From positions 1-22,885 of the IMG/VR virus record IMGVR_UViG_3300042691_035418: DNA of 22,885 bases. One strand, 5' to 3'. The position numbers and the translations under genes are program-made. The stretch's first letter is position 1; the number at the start of each line of letters is the position of its first letter. Positions 12,033 to 18,448 of the stretch are shown one piece after another. The notes beneath the pieces are model-generated. The model ran no database searches, had not been told where the DNA came from, and saw only the letters and a list, made by a program, of their open reading frames with translations. Source of the stretch: a virus.

Positions 12033-12356
12033 ATGTCTGAACCAACACAACGCAACGTGGCCTATGAAGTTCTCGAGGAACTGATCGGCATGGGTGCGTA
12101 TACCGACCGTGTCGTCAAATGGGACGGATACGACGCTGCAATTGTCGGATATGCCTACGTCTTCCGGGAAGGTGCATTTAGGTACTGCACCGTCTACGCA
12201 TACAACAAACTGATCGACTGCTACTTGCAGGCTGTCAATCTGGAATGTGGTGATGACCCGATGCTTGAAGCGGAAGAGAACATCGATTTCAACTTGATCA
12301 ACGCATGGATCGGCCCGAATACGCCGATTGTTGCCCGGGAATGGTTTGACAAATGA
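12033..12356 (+). CDS. Unknown 107-residue protein, first gene of the thyX operon
   Basis: Starts MSEPTQRNVAYEVLEELIGM. An acidic protein with a tyrosine-rich centre (VGYAYVFREGAFRYCTVYAY). No family recognised. No ribosome binding site is present and the -10 box lies 5 nt upstream, so translation is probably from a leaderless mRNA. Its stop overlaps the thyX start (ATGA), so the two are co-expressed and it may support nucleotide metabolism. Confidence 0.78.
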   Translation: MSEPTQRNVAYEVLEELIGMGAYTDRVVKWDGYDAAIVGYAYVFREGAFRYCTVYAYNKLIDCYLQAVNLECGDDPMLEAEENIDFNLINAWIGPNTPIVAREWFDK

Positions 12357-12988
12357 AAGTTCGACTTGCGTCCATTACTCCTGACGCGGAGCAGTTGATT
12401 GGATATTGCGCCCGCGTATCGTCACCGCAGAATCAGGGTAAGGATTCTGCCCGATTGCTGCGTTACTGCGTCAAACACGGTCATTGGAGTCCATTCGAGA
12501 TGGCCCATATGGTCGTTGAAATAGAAACAACCCGTGCGATTTCCGCCCAGATCATCAGGCACCGGTCATTTTCGTTCCAAGAGTTCAGTCAACGGTATGC
12601 ATCTGTGCAAAACGAGCCTGAACCGCCCGAACAGAGGCTTGCAGGGGCTACAAATCGGCAGTCTTCCATCCCTGTTGACCCATGTGGATGGTCACCGGAG
12701 CAAATGGATGCCATATGTCTTGCCGAAAAGGCTATTGCAGACGCTTGGAAGGCTTACAAACGGCTCGAATCAGTGGGTATTGCCACTGAAACAGCCCGGA
12801 ATGTGCTGCCGTTGTGTACCCAGACACGCCTGTACATGGCAGGAAACATCAGGTCATGGCTGCATTACTGTCAATTGAGGTGTACGGAAGACACTCAAGT
12901 CGAACATAGGCAGATTGCCAATGAAATCAAGACGATTTTGCATGACTTTCTGCCTGTTGTGGCATCAGCAGTTTTTGGCAGTGAGTGA
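12353..12988 (+). CDS. thyX: Flavin-dependent thymidylate synthase
   Basis: A 211-residue ThyX that makes dTMP from dUMP using methylene-tetrahydrofolate, FAD and NADPH. The family signature RHRxxSxxxxSxRY is present as RHRSFSFQEFSQRY at residues 69-82, and the N-terminal HGHWSPFEMAHM (42-53) matches the conserved H..P.EH-like region. The length is normal for phage ThyX. It is coupled to the upstream gene by ATGA. Together with the nearby dUTPase it would supply thymidylate for phage DNA synthesis. Its last 24 bases overlap the end of the convergent gene on the other strand. Confidence 0.96.
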   Translation: MKVRLASITPDAEQLIGYCARVSSPQNQGKDSARLLRYCVKHGHWSPFEMAHMVVEIETTRAISAQIIRHRSFSFQEFSQRYASVQNEPEPPEQRLAGATNRQSSIPVDPCGWSPEQMDAICLAEKAIADAWKAYKRLESVGIATETARNVLPLCTQTRLYMAGNIRSWLHYCQLRCTEDTQVEHRQIANEIKTILHDFLPVVASAVFGSE

Positions 12989-13276
12989 CTCCACTACCAA
13001 ATCCCTGTCGTAGGTATCCAATTCAGCGTCTTCAATCCCTGCAATCTTGTACTTCCAGTACATGACCTCAGTCTTTCCAGCCCGAATGGTTGTCCAACCG
13101 TCCGGGCCTTTTTTCTTTCGCAGTTTGCGCCCGCTGAGGTTCAGGAAGTCATGCAGTTCTCGAGAAAATGAAGGATGGCCTTCATCGTGTTCTTTCATCC
13201 TGCGTTTCATCTGCTTAATCATGGTGTCCCCCTTGGCACCATAGACGTAGTACTGAACAATAACGACGCACGGCAT
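12965..13276 (-). CDS. Unknown 103-residue basic protein
   Basis: Starts MPCVVIVQYYVYGAKGDTMI. After a beta-like opening it becomes strongly basic (IKQMKRRMKEHDEG, then SGRKLRKKKGPDGW), which suggests nucleic-acid contact. No family recognised. It follows the upstream stop codon directly (TAA-ATG) with AAGGTG as its ribosome binding site. It is the last gene of the dut operon and ends convergently inside thyX. Confidence 0.75.
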   Translation of the reverse strand: MPCVVIVQYYVYGAKGDTMIKQMKRRMKEHDEGHPSFSRELHDFLNLSGRKLRKKKGPDGWTTIRAGKTEVMYWKYKIAGIEDAELDTYDRDLVVESLTAKNC

Positions 13277-13513
13277 TTACTTCACCTTTTCCCAGTCATT
13301 GGCATGACGTCCGTCAGCCAACAAGTCCCAGAGTTGGTTGTCTTTAATCCAACGAGGCGGGCCGTATAGGTAAAGAGGCAGTTTCTCGAAACTGAACTTC
13401 TGTCCCGTGTACGACGATACTGGATCGCTCTTGATGTAGGCACCGTCAGGCCATCCGAGACGCCTTATCTTCGCACCAAACCGCAGGTAGAGGTTTGCTT
13501 CCTTGGCGTTCAT
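13277..13513 (-). CDS. Possible Tad2-like (DUF2829-related) small protein
   Basis: A 78-residue protein. The opening (EANLYLRFGAKIRRLGWPDG) and ending (LWDLLADGRHANDWEKVK) follow the layout of the DUF2829 family: a helix, then GxKxRRxxW, then a terminal DWE. Tad2 members of that family sequester the signalling molecule of the Thoeris defence system. Here the match is by eye and moderate; many small phage proteins with the same fold have no tested role. The start overlaps the dut stop (ATGA). Confidence 0.5.
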   Translation of the reverse strand: MNAKEANLYLRFGAKIRRLGWPDGAYIKSDPVSSYTGQKFSFEKLPLYLYGPPRWIKDNQLWDLLADGRHANDWEKVK

Positions 13514-13911
13514 GTTCCAGTACTCCCAAGCCCTCCGTGTCGTTTTTCAGACACAACGTCTGATGAAAGCGCACCATATGTAAACACCAATTGGGCGATC
13601 TTGTCCCCTGCCTGAAAGACATAAGACTCCTTGCCATGATTATGCAGGATCACCTTGATCTCATCCTCGTAATCTGAATCTATGATCCCGGGTGCGTTTG
13701 CTACAACAATGCCTTTTGTAGACAGCCCGGACCTGCTGCAAACCATGCCCATGACCAGAGAAGACATCTTGACGAAGACGCCTGTACCGATGATGGCGGT
13801 TTCATTCGGCACAATCCTGACCTCGCGATTTGTTCGCAGATCGTAACCAAATGAACGTTCCGTGGCCCGCGTACAGGGTTGCTGCGTTGCAATGATTTCA
13901 ACTTCGGACAA
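13510..13911 (-). CDS. dut: dUTPase (deoxyuridine triphosphatase)
   Basis: A 133-residue trimeric-type dUTPase that hydrolyses dUTP to dUMP, the substrate of ThyX. The motifs in order are GYDLRT (motif 1), CSRSGLSTKGI (motif 2), NAPGIIDSDYEDEI (motif 3), GDKIAQLVF (motif 4) and a short motif 5, HGGLGSTGT, where the usual phenylalanine of GGFGSTG is a leucine. The start is TTG, with GAGGAG nine bases upstream. It is slightly shorter than typical at the N-terminus. It leads a three-gene minus operon from the promoter at 13946-13974. Confidence 0.94.
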   Translation of the reverse strand: MSEVEIIATQQPCTRATERSFGYDLRTNREVRIVPNETAIIGTGVFVKMSSLVMGMVCSRSGLSTKGIVVANAPGIIDSDYEDEIKVILHNHGKESYVFQAGDKIAQLVFTYGALSSDVVSEKRHGGLGSTGT

Positions 13912-13927
13912 GACTCGTATCTCCTCT

Positions 13928-13941
13928 TGGTAAAATTACCA
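13928..13941. promoter_or_regulatory. Operator-like palindrome TGGTAA-AA-TTACCA at the dut start
   Basis: Perfect 6-bp arms. The predicted transcription start of dut falls inside it, which is the position expected for a repressor site. Confidence 0.55.
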
Positions 13942-13945
13942 GTAA

Positions 13946-13974
13946 AGTGTATAATATATTTGGACTTGATGCAA
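13946..13974 (-). promoter_or_regulatory. Promoter TTGCAT-17-TACACT for the dut operon
   Basis: The minus strand reads TTGCAT, a 17-nt spacer, then TACACT, in an AT-rich gap. The -35 overlaps the U-tract of the upstream operon's terminator. Confidence 0.65.
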
Positions 13975-14002
13975 AAAAAAGACGGGTGATTAGCCCGTCT
14001 TT
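13973..14002 (-). terminator. Intrinsic terminator of the HNH-DUF5872-CHAP operon
   Basis: Perfect 9-bp stem AAAGACGGG/CCCGTCTTT with a 7-nt loop, followed on the minus strand by an extended run of T. It lies 28 nt after the CHAP gene's stop codon. Confidence 0.85.
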
Positions 14003-14030
14003 GATAAGGAGATCTTTGCCTAAATTCGCA

Positions 14031-14570
14031 TCAAAAGTCTACCATGAGGAAACCACCATGCCTTCCAAGCGAAGACCATCTTCGGACACGTCGGTAGACT
14101 CCGTCACCGTCACGGTCAACCCCTTCGCCCGACATTGGGCGAGTATTGCCCTCTACCGTCACTACTCCGGTTTTCGTAACTTGGGTGACAATGCCAATGT
14201 GCCCGATACGTTCGATAGCGGGAAACCAGAACAGCGCAAGGTCACCGGGCAGGATCAGACTAGGATTGTCCTTTGCCCGTTCACGGGAGACCCACTTGTC
14301 GTATTTGTTGGCCCAGTTAGCCCAGTCGGGAGTATAGGCACTGCGAGGAAAAGTGGCGTTGTAGGTCAGTCCGAGCGCACGGGCAGCCTGTCGCATTCTG
14401 TACCGGACAAAGGCCGCACACCACGGTGCAGGAGGCTTGAGCGCAGGAACGCACGAGGCTAGGTAGGCTTCGACGGCAGGGCCGCCGTTATCGCCTTCTT
14501 CCTGCACTCCGATGTTTGCAATTGCATCCTGCACTGTCCGCAAGGCGATGGGGCGATTGGACTCTCTCAT
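14031..14570 (-). CDS. CHAP-domain cell-wall hydrolase, possible endolysin
   Basis: A 179-residue CHAP amidase/peptidase-type protein. The catalytic cysteine is in PWCAAFV (C51), the histidine in IGHIGIV (H124), and the third polar residue in VEGNT (E140/N142). The order and spacing fit CHAP domains. No signal peptide or separate binding domain is visible, so release would need a holin. I chose the ATG at 14570, which follows AGGAAG and lies one base after the upstream gene's stop; longer frames only shadow DUF5872. It is the last gene of a minus operon and is followed by a terminator. It could cut the host wall at lysis; a virion role is also possible. Confidence 0.82.
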   Translation of the reverse strand: MRESNRPIALRTVQDAIANIGVQEEGDNGGPAVEAYLASCVPALKPPAPWCAAFVRYRMRQAARALGLTYNATFPRSAYTPDWANWANKYDKWVSRERAKDNPSLILPGDLALFWFPAIERIGHIGIVTQVTKTGVVTVEGNTRPMSGEGVDRDGDGVYRRVRRWSSLGRHGGFLMVDF

Positions 14571-14571
14571 G

Positions 14572-14964
14572 TCACTTCTTCCTGAACTGTGCTGTCTTTT
14601 TTGCCACCTTGGGAGGCTGAGGTACGAATTGTTTGCCAGCCGCATTGCCACGCGCCTTTGCCGCGTTTGTGGCAGCCTTCTCACCCGCGCTCAACGCACT
14701 CCAAGCCTTGTCGGGAAGATATCGTTTCTTGCCCTCGCTTGGCTTGTTGTCACTTGTGCGCCACTTCTGGTCGGTCCATTTCGCCAGAGAGTTGTCAGAT
14801 GACTTGGCACCAACATATCCACCACCCTGCGCCTTGTACTTCTGAACCGCCAATTGGGCTTTCCGGGCACTCCACTCACCCGGGTCTCCGCCTTTCGTTC
14901 CCGCCTTGGTGGATGCGACTACCTTGTCCCACAGCCCCGGGTTGGTTTTTTTTGCGCTGGACAT
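14572..14964 (-). CDS. DUF5872 family protein
   Basis: A 130-residue basic protein. The family pattern is clear: GDPGEWSARKAQLAVQKYKA, then LAKWTDQKWRTSDNKPS, then RYLPDKAWSALSAGEKAATN and a lysine-rich end. DUF5872 occurs in phages and large DNA viruses and its function is unknown; the basic charge suggests DNA binding. It sits between the HNH and CHAP genes with 1-2 base gaps and AAAGG as its ribosome binding site. Confidence 0.85.
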   Translation of the reverse strand: MSSAKKTNPGLWDKVVASTKAGTKGGDPGEWSARKAQLAVQKYKAQGGGYVGAKSSDNSLAKWTDQKWRTSDNKPSEGKKRYLPDKAWSALSAGEKAATNAAKARGNAAGKQFVPQPPKVAKKTAQFRKK

Positions 14965-14966
14965 TG

Positions 14967-15242
14967 TTACTTGCCTTTCTTGTTGCTCTTGACGCTGCCG
15001 TCGGAGTTGCGCTTGAAACTACGATTCTCGGATGGCGTCACCAAGCGGAGATTGGACTTGGAATTGGACCCACCTTTGCTCAAGGGCTTCTTGTGATCGA
15101 TGTCCTTGCCCTTGCGGTCTACCCCATTTTTGTCCATTTCACGCCGTGCTTTCTGGCGTTCCATACGGTCAGCGTGTTCGCCGCGGGCAACCTGTTGCTC
15201 GTACTCTTTTTTGTAAGGGCGTTGCTTGTTTACATAAGGCAT
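14967..15242 (-). CDS. HNH endonuclease
   Basis: A 91-residue small HNH nuclease. The core at the C-terminal half reads DIDHKKPLSKGGSNSKSNLR followed by LVTPSENRSFKR, giving the first histidine, the central asparagine and the final N/R positions of the beta-beta-alpha metal fold. The N-terminus is very basic. The start at 15242 follows GAGGTG at good spacing; a longer in-frame start at 15260 would include the ribosome binding site. Small phage HNH proteins often assist terminase or act as homing nucleases. Here it is the first gene of an operon controlled by the triple repeat upstream. Confidence 0.85.
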   Translation of the reverse strand: MPYVNKQRPYKKEYEQQVARGEHADRMERQKARREMDKNGVDRKGKDIDHKKPLSKGGSNSKSNLRLVTPSENRSFKRNSDGSVKSNKKGK

Positions 15243-15263
15243 GATGTCACCTCGATCCAAAGG

Positions 15264-15329
15264 GAGGGTATCAAATCTGATAGGGGGAGGGTCTCATTTT
15301 TGATAGGGGGGAGGGTGTCATTTTTGATA
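15264..15329. promoter_or_regulatory. Three tandem operator-like repeats
   Basis: Units at 15264-15282, 15287-15305 and 15311-15329 each read GAGGGTNTCANNNNTGATA (19 bp), spaced 23-24 bases apart, about two helical turns. Each has partial dyad symmetry (TATCA/TGATA), and the third extends to a longer palindrome ending CCCTC. They lie between the divergent HNH operon and the 15391 gene. The layout resembles a cooperative repressor site array. Confidence 0.7.
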
Positions 15330-15340
15330 CCCTCATTACA

Positions 15341-15383
15341 TTGAACTAGAACCATATTGAACTAGAATCACTTGAACTAGGAG
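15341..15383 (+). repeat. Three direct repeats of TTGAACTAG
   Basis: Copies start at 15341, 15357 and 15372 (spacing 16 and 15). The first two supply TTGAAC and TAGAAT, a -35 and -10 pair with a 16-nt spacer (15341-15368). The third ends in TAGGAG, the ribosome binding site of the 15391 gene. Promoter and ribosome binding site thus look built from one repeated unit. Confidence 0.7.
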
Positions 15384-15390
15384 TATACGC

Positions 15391-15741
15391 ATGATCAGCA
15401 TATTAATCGCATTCGTACTTGGCATCGCAATCGGGTACTTGTTCTCTCGCGAACGTTTCCAAAGCGGAACCACTGCAAAGGGCACAATCTGTGTTGTGTT
15501 CAACGAAACCAAAGGCACGACGTTCCCCGCTAGGCTGTTCCACAACTTGGACGACGACGACGAGTACGCTTCCGTTCGCATAATTGATCCGATCACACTG
15601 GTCGAACGAAACCTGCCCATGTTTGTACGCAGGAACAAACTTCGCTTCTTCCTTGACGATGGCGCAACCATCAACATGGGCAACTGGCAGGAAATCAGGT
15701 TTGTTGTCGAACCTGTGGCAAACTTGGAAAAACCGCAGTAA
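15391..15741 (+). CDS. Unknown membrane-anchored 116-residue protein
   Basis: Starts MISILIAFVLGIAIGYLFSR. Residues 2-18 form a single N-terminal membrane anchor followed by a basic stop sequence, so the rest is probably cytoplasmic. The soluble part is beta-rich with a DDDDE run. No family recognised. TAGGAG precedes the ATG. It begins the operon that ends with ssb. Confidence 0.75.
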   Translation: MISILIAFVLGIAIGYLFSRERFQSGTTAKGTICVVFNETKGTTFPARLFHNLDDDDEYASVRIIDPITLVERNLPMFVRRNKLRFFLDDGATINMGNWQEIRFVVEPVANLEKPQ

Positions 15742-15777
15742 ACTCTATAGCAACATTACCAACATGGGGGCAATCTT

Positions 15778-16107
15778 ATGAAACTGATCCGTACCTCGCA
15801 GACCTGCGACATTGAGTTGGAAATCTTCCCCGGTGGAATCGACGGGTTTCAGTACACCATCAACGTCATGCAAGAAGATAAGCACATGGAGCCTTACTGC
15901 TCGTGTGTAAATCAGGTTGATGCCTACGATGCACTGGTGCGCTTGTACAACGAACCTAACCTTCGCGTTCCTGCGAAGTTTGTACTAGAATTCGCCAATC
16001 ATGTCATTGCAGACCTATCCCGGAAGGTTCTGTTTACGCAGACGTCCACCAAGACTGATAGTGCGGAAACGATTCTCTCTTACTGCTCTGATGGGACTGC
16101 GCGATGA
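15778..16107 (+). CDS. Unknown 109-residue protein upstream of ssb
   Basis: Starts MKLIRTSQTCDIELEIFPGG. An alpha/beta soluble protein with three cysteines near its middle (PYCSCVNQ). No family recognised. GGGGG lies nine bases before the ATG. Its stop overlaps the ssb start (ATGA), so its product is made together with SSB. Confidence 0.75.
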   Translation: MKLIRTSQTCDIELEIFPGGIDGFQYTINVMQEDKHMEPYCSCVNQVDAYDALVRLYNEPNLRVPAKFVLEFANHVIADLSRKVLFTQTSTKTDSAETILSYCSDGTAR

Positions 16108-16493
16108 ATCGAATCTGTGTCGTAGGCAGATTGACCGTGGACCCGAAGTCAACAACCACAACGTCCGGTTCCGTCGTTGCGGAATTCGGAGTTGCCGTAG
16201 ACAGGCCGATGAAGAAGGACGAGACAGACTTTTTCAATGTCAAGGCATGGGGAAAGACCGGAGAGTTCTGCGCCAACTACCTTGGCAAAGGCAGGTTGGT
16301 CTCGATCTCGGGACGAATGGAAAGCCGAAAGTACACAGGCACTGACGGCAAGACAACTACTTACTGGGACTTGGTTGCTGATCAGGTGAACGGTCTTGAT
16401 CGCAAACCCGAAGGAGAACAAGTCCAGAAATATGGGCGACCGGCACCGCCGCCTCCTCTTCCCGGAGAGGATGTCGAGGACCCGTTCGCATAG
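16104..16493 (+). CDS. ssb: Single-stranded DNA-binding protein
   Basis: A 129-residue SSB of the bacterial OB-fold type. It opens MNRICVVGRLTVDP, matching the conserved N-VxLxGRLTxDP strand, then FGVAVDRP, DFFNVKAWGKTGEFCANYLGK and VSISGRMESRKYTG, all standard SSB positions. A short proline linker and acidic tail end EDVEDPFA; the usual terminal PF is present but is followed by one extra alanine. It binds single-stranded DNA during phage replication. A strong terminator follows. Confidence 0.94.
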   Translation: MNRICVVGRLTVDPKSTTTTSGSVVAEFGVAVDRPMKKDETDFFNVKAWGKTGEFCANYLGKGRLVSISGRMESRKYTGTDGKTTTYWDLVADQVNGLDRKPEGEQVQKYGRPAPPPPLPGEDVEDPFA

Positions 16494-16497
16494 GACG

Positions 16498-16525
16498 AGT
16501 CGGGGCTTATACCTTTCACCCGACT
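16498..16525 (+). other. Hairpin AGTCGGG/CCCGACT after ssb
   Basis: Perfect 7-bp stem with a 14-nt loop, no U-tract. It directly precedes the terminator and may protect the 3' end of the transcript. Confidence 0.5.
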
Positions 16526-16530
16526 TGAGG

Positions 16531-16563
16531 AAGCCACCCTAGGCCACGCTGGGGTGGTTTTTC
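16531..16563 (+). terminator. Intrinsic terminator of the ssb operon
   Basis: A 9-bp stem (AAGCCACCC/GGGTGGTTT, one G-U pair) with a 12-nt loop, followed by T residues. It overlaps the last codons of the antisense HTH gene. Confidence 0.8.
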
Positions 16564-16757
16564 CTTTGTATGTATCCAAGCGCATTGAGCAACTTGATGT
16601 TGCGGTTCTTACCGGCAGGGATGCGATACATTCCGTACAGGACTTGCAATTTCCAATGTACGGTCCTGTGTGAGATGCCTAGTTCACCGGCAATCTGTTC
16701 TGCTGTATGACCCGTTGCAAGCAGATCGAGAATCTTGTCTTCTTCAACCTGTGTCAT
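16539..16757 (-). CDS. Small LuxR/GerE-type helix-turn-helix protein
   Basis: A 72-residue protein that is essentially one DNA-binding domain. LLATGHTAEQIAGELGISHR followed by TVHWKLQVLYGMYRI matches the GerE helix-turn-helix, with the recognition helix at about 29-42. No receiver or ligand domain is present, so it would be a stand-alone regulator. AGGAAC lies before the ATG. It converges on ssb and its final codons lie within the ssb terminator. It is a candidate for binding one of the repeats in the window. Confidence 0.82.
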   Translation of the reverse strand: MTQVEEDKILDLLATGHTAEQIAGELGISHRTVHWKLQVLYGMYRIPAGKNRNIKLLNALGYIQRKNHPSVA

Positions 16758-16810
16758 TTATTGCTTGTTCCTGTCAATGTTTGCAGCAATGTTATCACTT
16801 GCGCGGTGGG

Positions 16811-16839
16811 TTGACAGTCAGGCATACTGGTGCTATGGG
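16811..16839 (+). promoter_or_regulatory. Promoter region of the 16835 gene, likely leaderless
   Basis: TTGACA at 16811-16816 pairs only with a poor -10 (TATGGG) that overlaps the start codon. A better -10, CATACT (16823-16828), ends 6 nt before the ATG and has TTGCGC 18 nt upstream. No Shine-Dalgarno precedes the ATG, favouring a leaderless message. Confidence 0.45.
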
Positions 16840-17083
16840 CGTAGTAAAGAAATACCAAGACCCGAAGGGTGGTTTGAACGCTGCGGGTAGGGCGCACTTC
16901 AATCGAACGGAAGGTGCAAACCTCAAGCCACCTGCGCCCAATCCAAAAACGAAGGCCGATGCAGGACGGCGCAAGTCCTTCTGCGCGAGGATGTCCGGTA
17001 TGAAGGCCAAGTTGACATCCAGCAAGACGGCGAACGACCCGGACTCTCGGATCAACAAGGCCCTCAGGGCATGGGACTGTTAG
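16835..17083 (+). CDS. Basic 82-residue phage protein, DUF6321-like
   Basis: Starts MGVVKKYQDPKGGLNAAGRA. The pattern GLNAAGRAHFNRTEGANLKP, then RRKSFCARMSGM and the ending RINKALRAWDC is found in many marine and freshwater phage proteins; I recall the family name DUF6321 but cannot verify it. It is very basic and carries two conserved cysteines. It is usually found near packaging genes, as here. Function unknown. Confidence 0.75.
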   Translation: MGVVKKYQDPKGGLNAAGRAHFNRTEGANLKPPAPNPKTKADAGRRKSFCARMSGMKAKLTSSKTANDPDSRINKALRAWDC

Positions 17084-17093
17084 GGGTAACAAG

Positions 17094-17603
17094 ATGGCAC
17101 AAGATCCTGCTAACTTTAACGACGAAAACGAATTTAGCCGTGCATTGTTCCAGAATCCGAGAAACAAGTTTGTCAATGCACCAAAACCAAAGGGGCGAGA
17201 TACTCGTGTGCTTGCTTCCGCTAAATCTGGGCTAGGGCGCAACTTTACAAACATACAAGAAGCCAATGCTGAACTAAATCGACTTCAGGCTTTTGACCCT
17301 GAGAGGTTGCCAGACAAGTTATCAAGTGCGTTGCGAAAACGCGAGGCTTGGGCTGACCCCATAGATAGTGGCTACGCAATCGATGCAGAAAACAAAAAAG
17401 CACGATCAATGGGATTTTCATCAGTTGTAGAGTACGCTGACGCAATACGAAAAGGCATTAATGAATATAAAGAAAGCCTTTCAAAGCAACAAAAACCTCG
17501 CCAAGCCATAATTAGCGAAGGAGCAAATAAGGCATATCCAAGTCAAGGTAAAATATCTAAATTGATGGAAGAAGACTTTAAAAAATGTAACGGTGCAAAA
17601 TGA
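17094..17603 (+). CDS. Unknown 169-residue protein, AT-richer than neighbours
   Basis: Starts MAQDPANFNDENEFSRALFQ. A polar, helical protein with no recognised motif. Its last third uses many A/T-ending codons (for example 17390-17600), unlike the flanking genes, hinting at a separate origin. The ribosome binding site is GGGG eight bases upstream. Its stop overlaps the next start (ATGA). Confidence 0.75.
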   Translation: MAQDPANFNDENEFSRALFQNPRNKFVNAPKPKGRDTRVLASAKSGLGRNFTNIQEANAELNRLQAFDPERLPDKLSSALRKREAWADPIDSGYAIDAENKKARSMGFSSVVEYADAIRKGINEYKESLSKQQKPRQAIISEGANKAYPSQGKISKLMEEDFKKCNGAK

Positions 17604-17923
17604 TCAACCAGATGAACAAACATATGAATCATCTGTCCTTGCCGTACTCAACCGTACAATCCTTGGAAAAAACCGAACATGGCCTTTCGAAAAAACCATC
17701 CAAGGAGCAACTCCTTGCAATGGAGGCAGAAGAGCATGGGAAGAAAATGACCTTGTCCCAATTGCTCAAGGTTGAGACCAAAGAGCATATGAAACCAGAA
17801 GATGATGAGGAGGAAGACGATGATGAAGAGGATGATGAAAGTCCTAAGCAGTCTCCGTCCGCTCCTCATTACAATTCGTTGGGCGCGATGATCATCAAGT
17901 CTGGAGGCAAACGTGCTAAGTAA
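17600..17923 (+). CDS. Unknown 107-residue protein with acidic run
   Basis: Starts MINQMNKHMNHLSLPYSTVQ. A lysine- and glutamate-rich centre leads to an acidic block around residues 68-80 (EDDEEEDDDEEDDE), then a short basic end. Such regions are often disordered and may act as a scaffold or histone-like mimic; nothing more can be said. Coupled to both neighbours by overlaps. Confidence 0.7.
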   Translation: MINQMNKHMNHLSLPYSTVQSLEKTEHGLSKKPSKEQLLAMEAEEHGKKMTLSQLLKVETKEHMKPEDDEEEDDDEEDDESPKQSPSAPHYNSLGAMIIKSGGKRAK

Positions 17924-18080
17924 ATTGATGGGCATCAAGCAAGGCAAAATGCAAAAGGTCATGCATGAGTTCAAGGCAGGTACCTTGAAGTCATCTTCTG
18001 GACAGAAGGTGACCAATCGAAAGCAAGCCGTTGCAATCGGTATGTCCGAGGCACGGGCTGCAACCAAGAAACGAAAGTAG
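17913..18080 (+). CDS. DUF6496-like 55-residue basic protein
   Basis: A short gene starting GTG at 17913, five bases after GGAGG and overlapping the previous stop. The sequence KMQKVMHEFKAGTLKSSSGQ followed by VTNRKQAVAIGMSEARAATK fits the DUF6496 pattern (MxEFKxGxLxSxSGxxVTxxxQAxAIxxSEAR) found in many phages. The function is unknown. An internal ATG at 17928 is a less well-supported start. Confidence 0.78.
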   Translation: MLSKLMGIKQGKMQKVMHEFKAGTLKSSSGQKVTNRKQAVAIGMSEARAATKKRK

Positions 18081-18089
18081 GTGATTCAG

Positions 18090-18257
18090 ATGCCGATGGG
18101 AATGCCGTACCCGAAAGGGAACATGGCTATGGGAGGCAAGCCTTCCATGTCCGAAATGATGGGTGTTGAGAAGCCCATGCCGATGCCTATGCCGATGGAA
18201 AAGAAGAAGGCTGCTGCCAAAAAAGGCAAGAAATCCATGCCGTTCAAGAAGAAATGA
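18090..18257 (+). CDS. Methionine- and lysine-rich 55-residue peptide
   Basis: The peptide starts MPMGMPYPKGNMAMGGKPSM and later contains KPMPMPMPMEKKKAAAKKGK. About a quarter of the residues are methionine and the C-terminal half is very basic. The ATG at 18090 follows TAGGTG; GTG at 18081 is an alternative. The stop overlaps the next start (ATGA). No family recognised; probably disordered, perhaps DNA- or capsid-associated. Confidence 0.65.
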   Translation: MPMGMPYPKGNMAMGGKPSMSEMMGVEKPMPMPMPMEKKKAAAKKGKKSMPFKKK

Positions 18258-18448
18258 ACAAGAAGCAAACCGAACCTGTCGCGAATGAAAGGCCCGCTCC
18301 GTTCAATCGTATGGGACAGATTCGTCAAGCGAATAGGCTTTTGGGTCAGATGGGAAGTCCAACGAAGATTGGGAATCTGATGAATCCTGCTCTTCGCCAG
18401 AGCGTGTGGGACACGAGTAATCTTCGAGAGCCTGACGAAGATCGCTGA
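18254..18448 (+). CDS. Unknown 64-residue protein overlapping an antisense gene
   Basis: Starts MNKKQTEPVANERPAPFNRM, then a glutamine/arginine-rich helix (MGQIRQANRLLGQMG). It is coupled to the upstream gene by ATGA. Its last 146 bases overlap the 3' end of the DUF3310 gene on the other strand. Both frames look protein-like. Confidence 0.55.
   Translation: MNKKQTEPVANERPAPFNRMGQIRQANRLLGQMGSPTKIGNLMNPALRQSVWDTSNLREPDEDR

Noticed and set aside
11858-12055. 65-codon minus-strand frame in the control region
   Set aside because: No ribosome binding site, unusual composition rich in Cys/Arg, and it covers the promoter of the 12033 gene.
14570-14684. Longer start for the CHAP protein
   Set aside because: The extension reads DUF5872 codons in another frame; ATG 14570 with AGGAAG is better supported.
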